Part shown: positions 43,490-51,987 of the stretch, in pieces | Numbering within the stretch: position 1 is the first letter of the stretch | How the letters are laid out: each line of letters begins with the position of its first letter | From: Limnohabitans_A sp048020265 | GTDB lineage: Bacteria > Pseudomonadota > Gammaproteobacteria > Burkholderiales > Burkholderiaceae_C | Length of the DNA stretch: 64,000 bases | Assembly: GCF_048020265.1 (NCBI RefSeq) | Contig: NZ_CP171843.1 | Coordinates: 434,001 to 498,000, forward strand | Direction: 5' to 3' | The notes under the pieces: model-generated | Databases searched by the model: none | The model's input: only the letters and a program-made list of their open reading frames with translations | Told to the model about the DNA's origin: nothing | Program-made: the position numbers and the translations under genes

Positions 43490-46278
43490 GCACCGTTCAA
43501 TTCACCCTCAACGGCCAAAGCGTCGAGGCCCCTGCCGGGAAAAGCATTTTCAACATCGCCAAAGAGCTGGGCATCGCGATTCCGCACTTGTGCCACAAAG
43601 AGGGCTTGGCCCCCGACGGCAACTGTCGCGCCTGCGTGGTGGAGGTGGCCGGCGAACGCACATTGGCCCCAAGCTGCTGCCGCAGCGCCACGCCCGGCAT
43701 GCAGGTGCAGACGAACAGCGAACGCGCCCTCAAAAGCCAGAAGATGGTGCTGGAGATGCTGCTGGCCGACCTGCCCGAGCAGGGCCACAAATGGCTGGAC
43801 GACCGCGCTGAAGCCCCACACGGCGAGTTGAGCCAATGGGCCGAGCACCACGGCGTGCAGGTGCGCCCGGCGCTGGCCGCGCTCCAGCGCGAGGCGGTGC
43901 CCGCCGACCTGTCGCACCCGGCCATGGCCGTGAACCTGGACGCCTGCATCCAATGCAACCGCTGCCAACGCGCTTGCCGCGACCTGCAGGTCAACGACGT
44001 GATCGGTTTGGCCTTTCGGGGTGCGCACACGCAGGTGGTGTTCGACCTGGCCGACCCGATGGGTGGCAGCTCGTGCGTGGGCTGCGGCGAATGTGTGCAG
44101 GCCTGCCCCACGGGTGCGCTCATGCCCAAGAGCCACATGGGACCGCAAAAGGTGGACCGCGAAGTCGATTCGGTGTGCCCGTTTTGCGGGGTGGGGTGCC
44201 TGGTCACCTACCAGGTGCGTGATGAGAAGATCATCAGCGTCAAAGGCCGCGAGGGCCCGGCCAACGAAGGCCGCCTGTGCGTCAAGGGCCGCTTTGGCAT
44301 GGACTACATCCACAGCCCAGACCGGATCACGAAGCCGCTGGTCCGTATGGCGGGCGTGGCCAAGGACCTCAGCCTGATCGATGGCCACACCGACTGGCGC
44401 GAAGTCTTTCGCGAAGCCTCATGGGAGGAAGCGCTGGACCTGGCCACCCAGCCGCTCAACGCGCTGCGCCAACAACACGGCCCCAAATCGCTCGCTGGTT
44501 TCGGCTCGGCCAAGGGCAGCAACGAAGAAGCCTACCTGTTCCAGAAGCTGGTGCGCACCGGCTTTGGCAGCAACAACGTGGACCATTGCACCCGCCTGTG
44601 CCACGCGTCGAGCGTCGCGGCACTTTTGGAGGGCGTGGGCTCGGGTGCGGTGAGCAACCCGGTGCGCGATGTTGAGCATTCGGACCTCATCCTCGTGATC
44701 GGCTCCAACCCCACAGCCAACCACCCGGTGGCCGCCACCTGGATGAAGAACGCCGCCCAGCGCGGCACGCGCATCGTGCTGGCCGACCCGCGCATCACCG
44801 ACCTTGGCCGCCACGCCTGGCGCACCTTGCCCTTTGAGGCTGACACCGATGTGGCGCTGCTCAACGCCATGCTGCACGTCATCGTGACCGAGAATCTTTG
44901 CGACGAAAGCTTCCTGCGCGAGCGTGCCGACAACGTGGCCGAACTCAAGGCCCATGTGCGGGACTACACGCCCGAGGCCATGAGCGCGGTCTGCGGCATT
45001 CCGGCCGAGACCATCCGCGAAGTGGCACGGGCCTATGCCAGCGCCAAAGCCGCCATGATCTTGTGGGGCATGGGTGTGAGTCAGCATGTGCACGGCACCG
45101 ACAATGTGCGTTGCCTGATCGCGCTGGCCAGCATCACCGGCCAGATTGGCCGCCCCGGCACGGGCTTGCATCCGCTGCGCGGCCAGAACAATGTGCAGGG
45201 CGCGAGCGACGCGGGCCTGATCCCGATGATGTACCCCAACTACCAGCGGGTGACCGACAAGTCGGCGCATGACTGGTTCGAGAAATTCTGGGGCACCAAA
45301 CTGGACGACCAGCCCGGCTACACCGTGGTCGAGATCATGAACAAGGCGCTGGCCCCGGACAGCGACCCGCACAAGGTGCGCGGCATGTACATCATGGGCG
45401 AGAACCCGGCCATGAGCGACCCTGACCTGAACCACGCCCGCCACGCGCTGGCCAGCTTGCAGCACCTGGTGGTGCAAGACATCTTTTTGACCGAGACCGC
45501 CTGGTTGGCCGATGTGGTGCTGCCTGCGAGCGCCTGGCCCGAAAAAACCGGCACCGTCAGTAACACCGACCGCACGGTGCAAATGGGCCGCCAGGCCGTG
45601 CTGCCGCCGGGCGATGCGAAGCCTGACTTGTGGATCATCCAGCAGATCGCGCAGCGCCTGTGCCTGAATTGGGCCTACGCAGGCGAACACGATGGCGTGG
45701 CCGCCGTGTACGAAGAAATGCGCCAGGCCATGGCCCCGGCGATCGGCGGTATCGACTGGGCGCGCCTGAACGCGGGCTCGGTCACTTATCCGTGCGTGAG
45801 CGCCGACGACCCGGGTCAGCCCATCGTCTTCCACGACCACTTCCCCACCAAGGACGGCCGTGTCTGGCTGGTGCCCGCCAGCCTGATCCCGGCCAATGAG
45901 CAGCCCGATGCCGAGTACCCGCTGGTGCTCATCACCGGGCGGCAGCTGGAGCACTGGCACACCGGCAGCATGACGCGCCGCGCCACCGTGCTCGACGCCC
46001 TGGAGCCTGCGGCCACGGCCTCGATGTGCGGAGCTGATCTGCAGCGGCTGGGTTTGCAAGCGGGGCAGACGGTGCGGATCGCTTCGCGTAGGGGTGAAGT
46101 GCTGCTGCAGCTGCGCCAGGACGATGGCACACCCGCAGGCGCGGTGTTCATCCCCTTCGCTTACCAAGAAGCGGCGGCCAACTTGCTGACCAATGCGGCG
46201 CTGGACCCTTTTGGCAAGATTCCGGAGTTCAAATACTGCGCGGTCCGGATCGAAGCGGCTGCGGGGGTGGACGCATAA
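43486..46278 (+). CDS. fdsA: NAD-dependent formate dehydrogenase, molybdenum (alpha) subunit
   Basis: This 930-residue molybdopterin enzyme oxidises formate to CO2. The N-terminus has a [2Fe-2S] ferredoxin domain (CHKEGLAPDGNCRACVVEV), then two ferredoxin-like [4Fe-4S] sites (CIQCNRCQRACRD; CVGCGECVQACPTG) and a further [4Fe-4S] site CPFCGVGC before the bis-MGD domains. The molybdenum ligand is a cysteine (TGC codon) in HCTRLCHASS, not selenocysteine. No signal peptide is present, so it is cytoplasmic. It overlaps the fused E/F subunit gene by four bases. Accessory FdsC/FdsD genes are not adjacent; the fdhD gene at 61686 could supply the sulfuration step. Confidence 0.93.
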   Translation: MSTVQFTLNGQSVEAPAGKSIFNIAKELGIAIPHLCHKEGLAPDGNCRACVVEVAGERTLAPSCCRSATPGMQVQTNSERALKSQKMVLEMLLADLPEQGHKWLDDRAEAPHGELSQWAEHHGVQVRPALAALQREAVPADLSHPAMAVNLDACIQCNRCQRACRDLQVNDVIGLAFRGAHTQVVFDLADPMGGSSCVGCGECVQACPTGALMPKSHMGPQKVDREVDSVCPFCGVGCLVTYQVRDEKIISVKGREGPANEGRLCVKGRFGMDYIHSPDRITKPLVRMAGVAKDLSLIDGHTDWREVFREASWEEALDLATQPLNALRQQHGPKSLAGFGSAKGSNEEAYLFQKLVRTGFGSNNVDHCTRLCHASSVAALLEGVGSGAVSNPVRDVEHSDLILVIGSNPTANHPVAATWMKNAAQRGTRIVLADPRITDLGRHAWRTLPFEADTDVALLNAMLHVIVTENLCDESFLRERADNVAELKAHVRDYTPEAMSAVCGIPAETIREVARAYASAKAAMILWGMGVSQHVHGTDNVRCLIALASITGQIGRPGTGLHPLRGQNNVQGASDAGLIPMMYPNYQRVTDKSAHDWFEKFWGTKLDDQPGYTVVEIMNKALAPDSDPHKVRGMYIMGENPAMSDPDLNHARHALASLQHLVVQDIFLTETAWLADVVLPASAWPEKTGTVSNTDRTVQMGRQAVLPPGDAKPDLWIIQQIAQRLCLNWAYAGEHDGVAAVYEEMRQAMAPAIGGIDWARLNAGSVTYPCVSADDPGQPIVFHDHFPTKDGRVWLVPASLIPANEQPDAEYPLVLITGRQLEHWHTGSMTRRATVLDALEPAATASMCGADLQRLGLQAGQTVRIASRRGEVLLQLRQDDGTPAGAVFIPFAYQEAAANLLTNAALDPFGKIPEFKYCAVRIEAAAGVDA

Positions 46279-46368
46279 TCTGCGGCTGTCTTGAACCGGC
46301 TTGAACCGGTGGGTTGGTGATCCGGCGTCAACCCCGGTTGGCTGTCCGATCGGGCCAAGGAGGCCGTT

Positions 46369-47853
46369 TTGAATGTGAATGTGCAAACCATCTTCTGGAT
46401 GGATGCGTTTTTGTACCTGATGCTGCACGCCGCCATCTGGTATGGCCTGGCCCGTTTTCGCAGCCCCGTGGTGGTTTTGTGGAGTGCTTCGGGCATATTC
46501 AGCGCATTGGGTCTGTGTGTTTTAGGCAGCCGGGGCTGGCTCAGCACCGATGTGGTGGTGGTCGCTGGCCAGTTTTTGATGGCAGCCGGTAACTGGGGCC
46601 GGCAGGTGGCTCTTCGTTCCCTCAGCGCAGCGGCATCTCCGCTTTGGTTATGGAGCTCGGGTGCGGCGAACATCGTCTTTTTGGCCACCAGCTATGGTTT
46701 GCATTTTTCGGGCTCACCCGAGGGCACCGTCATGCTGGTGTTCTATGCTTTTTATACCTTCAACTGCCTGGAATATTTCTTTGCAGGCCAGCGCATCGCC
46801 CTGACACACGACAAAAAGGGCGCAGATTCGGTGATGTGGGCGGGCTTGATTTTGTCGCTCACCTTGGGCATCAAGACTGTGGCCATGCTGGTCGGCGTGG
46901 GGGGCGCAGATTTGTACGCAGCCTCCTGGGACCATCTGCTGGTTTTCGCTGGTCAATTTGTGGCTTTGGTCATGCTGTGTGTGGGCTTCATGCAGATTTT
47001 CATTGACCAGAACCACCGCCGCCAAATCGCGATGGGGCAGCAATTGGCCCGTGAGCAAGAGCGTGCTGCAATGGCCCTCCAGCATTCCGATGCCCTGAGT
47101 GTTTTGCTGGCCGAGAGGGAGGAAATCATCCGGCGCTTGACCTTGTCCAACAAGTCGGCGGGCATGGGGGCGCTGGTGGCCAGCATGGCCCATGAACTGA
47201 ATCAGCCGCTGACCACCATCGTGCTCAAAACCGAATTGATCGAGTCACACTTGCGGCGCAACCGAGATCCCCAAGCGGCACTGGCCGAAGTCCACAAACT
47301 GGCCGATCTGATTCGGCAGGACACGCGCCACGCGGCGGCCATCATCCGCACTTTGCGCAGCATGTTTGCCACTGGCAAGGGGGAGTACGCCCGCTTGGAC
47401 CTGTCCCAATTGGTTCAAGACATGGTGAACATGGTGAGCGCCCATGCCAAACGCTGTGACATTGAACTCGACATGGATTTCCAGGGGCCTTTGCCGTTGA
47501 CTGGAGATGCCACACAGCTCCAGCAAGTGGTGCTCAATTTATTGAACAACGCCATTGAGGCCTTGCTCGAAAAGCCTGGGCAGCCCTCTCGAATTGTCAT
47601 TTCCGGTCAAGCCCGCCCGGGTTGGGTGGAGTTGCGCATTGCTGACAACGGCTGCGGCATGGAAGATGATGAAAAAGAGGACGTTTTTGCCCTGTTCAAG
47701 ACGTCCAAATCCAAAGGCATGGGTGTGGGTTTGTGGCTCAGCCAATCGATTGTGGCAACGCACGCGGGGAGATTGAGCTTTGAAAGCGAGGCCGGCCAAG
47801 GTACGGTATTCTTGCTTGCTTTGCCTTCGCACGAGTACGTGCTCGGCAACTGA
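46369..47853 (+). CDS. Orphan membrane sensor histidine kinase
   Basis: This 494-residue protein has six or seven hydrophobic helices (residues about 10-210), a short coiled linker, and a kinase core with the phosphoacceptor His275 in SMAHELNQPLTT, N-box VLNLLNNAIEAL, G1 IADNGCGM and G2 MGVGLWLS. The membrane part resembles an integral sensor rather than a periplasmic-binding one. It starts with TTG at 46369, supported by AAGGAGG five bases upstream. There is no response regulator gene next to it. It is wedged between the NAD-linked and the membrane-bound formate dehydrogenase loci, so formate, redox or proton-motive state are possible signals; this is inference. Confidence 0.87.
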   Translation: MNVNVQTIFWMDAFLYLMLHAAIWYGLARFRSPVVVLWSASGIFSALGLCVLGSRGWLSTDVVVVAGQFLMAAGNWGRQVALRSLSAAASPLWLWSSGAANIVFLATSYGLHFSGSPEGTVMLVFYAFYTFNCLEYFFAGQRIALTHDKKGADSVMWAGLILSLTLGIKTVAMLVGVGGADLYAASWDHLLVFAGQFVALVMLCVGFMQIFIDQNHRRQIAMGQQLAREQERAAMALQHSDALSVLLAEREEIIRRLTLSNKSAGMGALVASMAHELNQPLTTIVLKTELIESHLRRNRDPQAALAEVHKLADLIRQDTRHAAAIIRTLRSMFATGKGEYARLDLSQLVQDMVNMVSAHAKRCDIELDMDFQGPLPLTGDATQLQQVVLNLLNNAIEALLEKPGQPSRIVISGQARPGWVELRIADNGCGMEDDEKEDVFALFKTSKSKGMGVGLWLSQSIVATHAGRLSFESEAGQGTVFLLALPSHEYVLGN

Positions 47854-47883
47854 TCTTTGATCTCTCTAAGGGAAATAGTGTCC

Positions 47884-48441
47884 ATGTCTTCACGTCCACA
47901 AATTGATGTGGCTGTACTGATGCGCAAAGAGGCTGTGCAAGGCCCTATGGCGCGTTGGCAATCTTGGCGCTGGGTGCTGGCCGATGTAGTGCCGAACGAA
48001 GCGGGGTTTGGCTCAGCCCCCCGCAGCCTGCGCCAAACCGCTACCGATTCGCTCTGGCTTTACCCGGGCTGGCCCGTGGCGCTGTTCACCGACGATGCAG
48101 AAGGGTATTGGCTCAACGCCACTTCGCCCACGCCTTGCTACTTTGTCATGTGGCGTTTGATCGACGCCGAAGACGGCAGCGAGCCGCTGGCGGTGCCGCA
48201 AGCCGTGAGCCTGAGCTACCACGATGCAGGCCGCTGGCTGGACGCACAGGAAACCGTTGAAACCATTCCAGCCCCCGCCGAAGTGGTGGCCTGGATGCAG
48301 GGGTTTGCCGAGCAGCACTTTGTGCCCGAAGAAAAAAAGCGCCAGCGCCCACAGAGTTTCCAGCGCCTGACCGACCGTTTCGGTCAACCCGTCTCGGTCA
48401 GCACCGACAGCAAACGCAAAGGCGCAAGGCCAGGGCCATGA
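47884..48441 (+). CDS. DUF3305 family protein
   Basis: This 185-residue cytoplasmic protein matches DUF3305, regularly found in formate dehydrogenase loci of beta- and alphaproteobacteria and of unknown function. The conserved N-terminal part is IDVAVLMRKEAVQGPMARWQ, followed by LADVVPNEA and a mid-region LYPGWPVALFTDDAEGYWLN. The C-terminal part is basic and variable. ATG 47884 is chosen; GTG 47878 is an alternative. Its stop overlaps the next gene by four bases. It probably takes part in assembling or regulating the dehydrogenase, but nothing in the sequence indicates a reaction. Confidence 0.85.
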   Translation: MSSRPQIDVAVLMRKEAVQGPMARWQSWRWVLADVVPNEAGFGSAPRSLRQTATDSLWLYPGWPVALFTDDAEGYWLNATSPTPCYFVMWRLIDAEDGSEPLAVPQAVSLSYHDAGRWLDAQETVETIPAPAEVVAWMQGFAEQHFVPEEKKRQRPQSFQRLTDRFGQPVSVSTDSKRKGARPGP

Positions 48442-49130
48442 GCGACAACTTTTTCAGCCGTTGGTCGCGCCGCAAGCAAGGTCTTGACCAGAGTGCAGCC
48501 CCGCAGACCGAGTCTGAAGCCACTCGGCGGGTGGCTTCGGCCGCTGTTCCGACACCAGCGAGGACCGATGGTCAGCCGCAGCCCCATGCCGCAGACCGTT
48601 TGGCCCCAGGGGCCCCAGCCCCAATTCCCGATGCCTCAGAGCCCCCGCTGCCGACGATGGCCGATGTGCAGGAACTCACGCCGTCCTCCGATTACCAGAG
48701 CTTCATGCGCCAGGGCGTGCCCGGCGAGGTGCGCAATGCAGCCATGAAAAAACTCTTCACCGACCCGCACTTCAATGTGATGGACGGTTTGGACATCTAC
48801 ATCGGCGACTACAACACGCCGGACCCTCTGCCTGCGGGTATGCTTGAAAAGATGGTGGGGGCCGAGTTGCTGAACCTGTTCCCCAAAAAAACACAGAACG
48901 ACGTGCCTGCGACCGCCGACAGTGGCCTGCAGGACAGGCCCGCGCAAAGTCCCGACGCGCCGCAAGACTCGCCACTTGTGGCACAGTCGCCGCCATCCCC
49001 AATGACACCGACACTGCAGCCCACACCGGCGCTGCAGGCACCTGAATCGACAGAACATGACCACCCTGATTTGCAACTGCAACCAAACCATGCCCCTGCA
49101 AACCCAAGCTCTGGGCCAAGCACTGGGTGA
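48438..49130 (+). CDS. DUF3306 family protein
   Basis: This 230-residue protein matches DUF3306. The N-terminal MSDNFFSRWSRRKQ and the middle segment MADVQELTPSSDYQSFMRQGV, DPHFNVMDGLDIYIGDY are the conserved parts; both flanks are low-complexity, rich in Pro, Ala, Ser and Gln, and probably disordered. No membrane helix or cofactor motif is seen. It overlaps DUF3305 by four bases at its start and the polyferredoxin gene by 74 bases at its end. The trio is a stable companion of Tat-exported formate dehydrogenases; a maturation role is inferred only from this association. Confidence 0.83.
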   Translation: MSDNFFSRWSRRKQGLDQSAAPQTESEATRRVASAAVPTPARTDGQPQPHAADRLAPGAPAPIPDASEPPLPTMADVQELTPSSDYQSFMRQGVPGEVRNAAMKKLFTDPHFNVMDGLDIYIGDYNTPDPLPAGMLEKMVGAELLNLFPKKTQNDVPATADSGLQDRPAQSPDAPQDSPLVAQSPPSPMTPTLQPTPALQAPESTEHDHPDLQLQPNHAPANPSSGPSTG

Positions 49131-51207
49131 AGACCTGACGCTGCACACCACCTTGTGCCGCCGCGAGGCCGGGCAATTCCAGAAAGCCGTGAAAACCGGC
49201 GAGACCGTGGTGGTGGCCTGCACCCAGGAAAAACGCCTGTTCAGTGAACTGGCCGAACAAACCGAAGGCGCGATCTCGCCGATCCGTTTTGTCAATATCC
49301 GGGAAACCGGTGGCTGGGGCAAGGAAGCCGCGCACGCCACGCCCAAAATGGCCGCCTTGCTGGCGGCTGCCCGCCTGCCTGAGCCGGAGCCGGTGGCCAC
49401 CGTGACCTACAAAAGCGAAGGCCGTGTGCTCATCATCGGAGCCATCGATGCCGCCGAACGCGCGGCCAGCTTCCTGGCCGATACGATGCAGGTCACGATT
49501 TTTGCGCAAGGCCCCGGCAATGCCGGGGGCAGCCAGGAGCGGCGCTTTCCGGTGGTGGCGGGTCGCTTGCAAGGCCTCAAGGGCTGGTTGGGTGCGTTCG
49601 AGGTGTCGTGGGACGCCAGCAACCCGATTGACCTCGACCTGTGTACCCGCTGCAACGCCTGCGTGGCCGCTTGCCCCGAGCAGGCCATTGGCCTCGATTA
49701 CCAGGTGGATCTGTCGCGCTGCACTTCGCACCGCGACTGCGTGAAAGTGTGCGAGGCCGCCGGCGCCATCGACTTCTCGCGCGACGCGCGTCCGCAAACC
49801 GAGCGCTTCGATGTGGTGCTGGACCTGCGCGGTGACAAAGCTTCGCCCACGTTCACCTCGCACGTCTTGCCGCAGGGTTACTTCCGCTGGGATGGTCAAG
49901 ACTTGCAAACCTTGCTCAAGGTGCGGGAGCTGGTGGGCGAGTTTGAAAAGCCGCGCTTTTTTGCCTACAAGCAAAAGCTCTGCGCCCACAGCCGCAATGA
50001 GCAGGTGGGCTGCAGTGCCTGCATCGACATCTGCTCGGCCGAGGCCGTGCGCTCGGACAAAAGCCGCCAGCAAATCGTGGTCAACCCCAACCTGTGTGTG
50101 GGTTGCGGCGCGTGCACCACGGCGTGCCCCACGGGCGCACTGACCTATGCCTATCCGCGCCCGGCAGAGCAGGGCGCCAAGATCCGCGCACTGCTGTCGG
50201 CCTACCAGGCCGCAGGTGGGCGCGATGCCGCGTTGCTGTTGCACAGCCAGGAAAAAGGCCAGGCCCTGATCGACGAGCTGGGCCGCGGTGCGCAGCTGGG
50301 CGTCATGCAAGGGGTGCCCGCCCGCGTGATGCCTGTGGCCTTGTGGCACACGGCCAGTGTGGGCATGGAGTTGTGGCTCTCGGCAGTGGCTTATGGTGCT
50401 CGCCAGGTCATGGTGCTGCTCACCCACGAAGAAGCGCCCCAATACCGCACCGCGCTCATGGAACAAATGGCCGTGGCCCAAAGCCTGCTGAGCGGCCTGG
50501 GCTACACCGGCGTGCATTTCCAGCTGATCGAAGCCAAGACCGCCACGTCACTGGATGCCGATTTGCAGCGCCTGGCCGCCCGCGGCCTCAAGGTCATCAA
50601 CCTGCCCACCGGCCCCGCCACCGCCGCCCGCCACGCGGTGCAGGCCGAAAAGCGCAGCAACCTGGAGCTGGTCATTGATCACCTGATGGCCCAGTCGCCC
50701 GTGATGGCCATGGACGAGGCTAAGCGCCCCAAGGCGCTCGATTTGCCTGCTGCCGGCTCGCCCCTGGGCAGCATCGTGGTGGACGGCAACAAGTGCACCC
50801 TGTGCATGAGCTGCGTGGGCGCTTGCCCCTCCTCGGCCTTGCAGGACAACCCGCTGCAGCCGGAAATCCGTTTCATCGAAAAAAACTGCGTGCAGTGCGG
50901 CCTGTGTGCCAAGACTTGTCCGGAGAACGCGATCACCTTGCAGCCCCGCCTGTCTCTGACGCCCGAGCGCACGCAAGTGCGTGTCTTGCACGGCAGTCCG
51001 CCTTATGCCTGCATCCGCTGCAGCAAACCCTTTGGCACGCTCAAAGGCATCGAAGCCATGCTGGGCCGTCTGGCCGGACACAGCATGTTCCAGGGAGCGG
51101 CGCTCGAACGCCTCAAAATGTGCGGCGACTGCCGTGTGGTGGACATGTTCACTGATGAAAACCAGGTGCGCGTCCCGGGTGCCGGCACGCCTTCCAAACC
51201 CCAATAA
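49057..51207 (+). CDS. Multi-cluster iron-sulfur protein of the formate dehydrogenase locus
   Basis: This 716-residue cytoplasmic polyferredoxin has several [4Fe-4S] motifs: CTRCNACVAACPEQ with a second set in CTSHRDCVKVC, CSACIDICSAEA preceded by CAHSRNEQVGC, CVGCGACTTACPTG, CTLCMSCVGACPSS and CVQCGLCAKTCPEN. A C-terminal CIRC...CGDC pair could bind metal. Between the ferredoxin blocks, residues about 355-500 look like a partner-binding domain without clusters. It has no signal peptide or membrane helix. It starts inside the DUF3306 gene (74-base overlap). Members of this family accompany DUF3305/3306 and TorD in such loci; electron transfer during maturation or to an unknown acceptor is the likely job. 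Confidence 0.83.
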   Translation: MTTLICNCNQTMPLQTQALGQALGEDLTLHTTLCRREAGQFQKAVKTGETVVVACTQEKRLFSELAEQTEGAISPIRFVNIRETGGWGKEAAHATPKMAALLAAARLPEPEPVATVTYKSEGRVLIIGAIDAAERAASFLADTMQVTIFAQGPGNAGGSQERRFPVVAGRLQGLKGWLGAFEVSWDASNPIDLDLCTRCNACVAACPEQAIGLDYQVDLSRCTSHRDCVKVCEAAGAIDFSRDARPQTERFDVVLDLRGDKASPTFTSHVLPQGYFRWDGQDLQTLLKVRELVGEFEKPRFFAYKQKLCAHSRNEQVGCSACIDICSAEAVRSDKSRQQIVVNPNLCVGCGACTTACPTGALTYAYPRPAEQGAKIRALLSAYQAAGGRDAALLLHSQEKGQALIDELGRGAQLGVMQGVPARVMPVALWHTASVGMELWLSAVAYGARQVMVLLTHEEAPQYRTALMEQMAVAQSLLSGLGYTGVHFQLIEAKTATSLDADLQRLAARGLKVINLPTGPATAARHAVQAEKRSNLELVIDHLMAQSPVMAMDEAKRPKALDLPAAGSPLGSIVVDGNKCTLCMSCVGACPSSALQDNPLQPEIRFIEKNCVQCGLCAKTCPENAITLQPRLSLTPERTQVRVLHGSPPYACIRCSKPFGTLKGIEAMLGRLAGHSMFQGAALERLKMCGDCRVVDMFTDENQVRVPGAGTPSKPQ

Positions 51208-51216
51208 TCAATTGTC

Positions 51217-51843
51217 ATGAGCCAAGAACTGAACCTGTCCCCCAGCAGCCACGCGCTGGACGAAGAAACCGCCCGTGCCGAAGTCTATGGCCTGCTGTCA
51301 CAGCTGTACTACCAAGCTCCGGGCGATGAACTGCTCGGCCAGTTGCAGGTCGCGGTGACCGAAGCCCCCGATGCCGGTGGCTTTCTGGAGGAGCCTTGGC
51401 GTGAGCTGGTAGCCTGCGCCCGCAGTTTGAGCCAGGCTCAAATCGCGGCCGAATACACCGGCTTGTTTGGCGGTGTGGGCAAGCCCGAGGTGTATTTGTT
51501 TGGTTCGCATTACCTCAGCGGGTTCTTGAATGAAAAGCCGCTGGTGCGTTTGCGCGACGATTTGGCCGAGTTGGGCCTGGCCCGCAGCGAGGCCATGCCA
51601 GAAACCGAAGACCATGCGGCCTACGTCTTGGAGGTCATGCGCTTCCTGATTGCGGGCGACGATGTGGCGGTGTCGAACCTGACCCGCCAGCAAGCCTTTT
51701 TCACGCAGCACGTGCAGTCTTGGTTACCCGCCTTGTGTCAGACCTTGCAGGCCCATCCTCGCGCGGTTTTTTATGCACGGCTGGCGGCTTTCACCGAAGC
51801 TTTCATCAGCGTGGAGTCGCAAGGCTTTGACCTCGTGGCGTGA
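51217..51843 (+). CDS. TorD/DmsD-family molecular chaperone
   Basis: This 208-residue all-helical chaperone is of the TorD family, which binds the Tat signal and apo-form of molybdoenzymes until the cofactor is inserted. Recognisable segments are ETARAEVYGLLSQLYYQAP at the N-terminus, EYTGLFGG and PEVYLFGSHYLSGFLNEKP in the middle, and ETEDHAAYVLEVMRFLIAG. The obvious client is the 986-residue Tat-exported dehydrogenase encoded at 56238. It starts nine bases after the polyferredoxin stop. A TRAP transporter group then separates it from its probable client. Confidence 0.9.
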   Translation: MSQELNLSPSSHALDEETARAEVYGLLSQLYYQAPGDELLGQLQVAVTEAPDAGGFLEEPWRELVACARSLSQAQIAAEYTGLFGGVGKPEVYLFGSHYLSGFLNEKPLVRLRDDLAELGLARSEAMPETEDHAAYVLEVMRFLIAGDDVAVSNLTRQQAFFTQHVQSWLPALCQTLQAHPRAVFYARLAAFTEAFISVESQGFDLVA

Positions 51844-51931
51844 TTGAAAGTTTTTGCGTGGCCCATTGAAAAAAATGACGGACAGGACGCGGGTTTTTAC
51901 TTAGAGGTCTGAGGCTGGCTACTCTGATAAT

Positions 51932-51948
51932 GGTAACCAAGCGGTAAC
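51932..51948 (+). promoter_or_regulatory. Tandem GGTAAC direct repeat upstream of dctP
   Basis: GGTAAC occurs at 51932-51937 and again at 51943-51948, 11 bp apart, i.e. one helical turn, 40 bp upstream of the dctP start. Such tandem sites are typical of OmpR/PhoB-type response regulators. A TGATAAT (51925-51931) directly precedes it and could be a -10 element. The identity of the binder is unknown. Confidence 0.4.
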
Positions 51949-51987
51949 TTTTTACGCTTAAAAGTTTTATAACCACTGGAGACCCAC

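Noticed and set aside
43486..46278. Selenocysteine formate dehydrogenase
   Set aside because: The molybdenum-ligand codon is TGC (cysteine) here and in the gene at 56238; there is no in-frame TGA.
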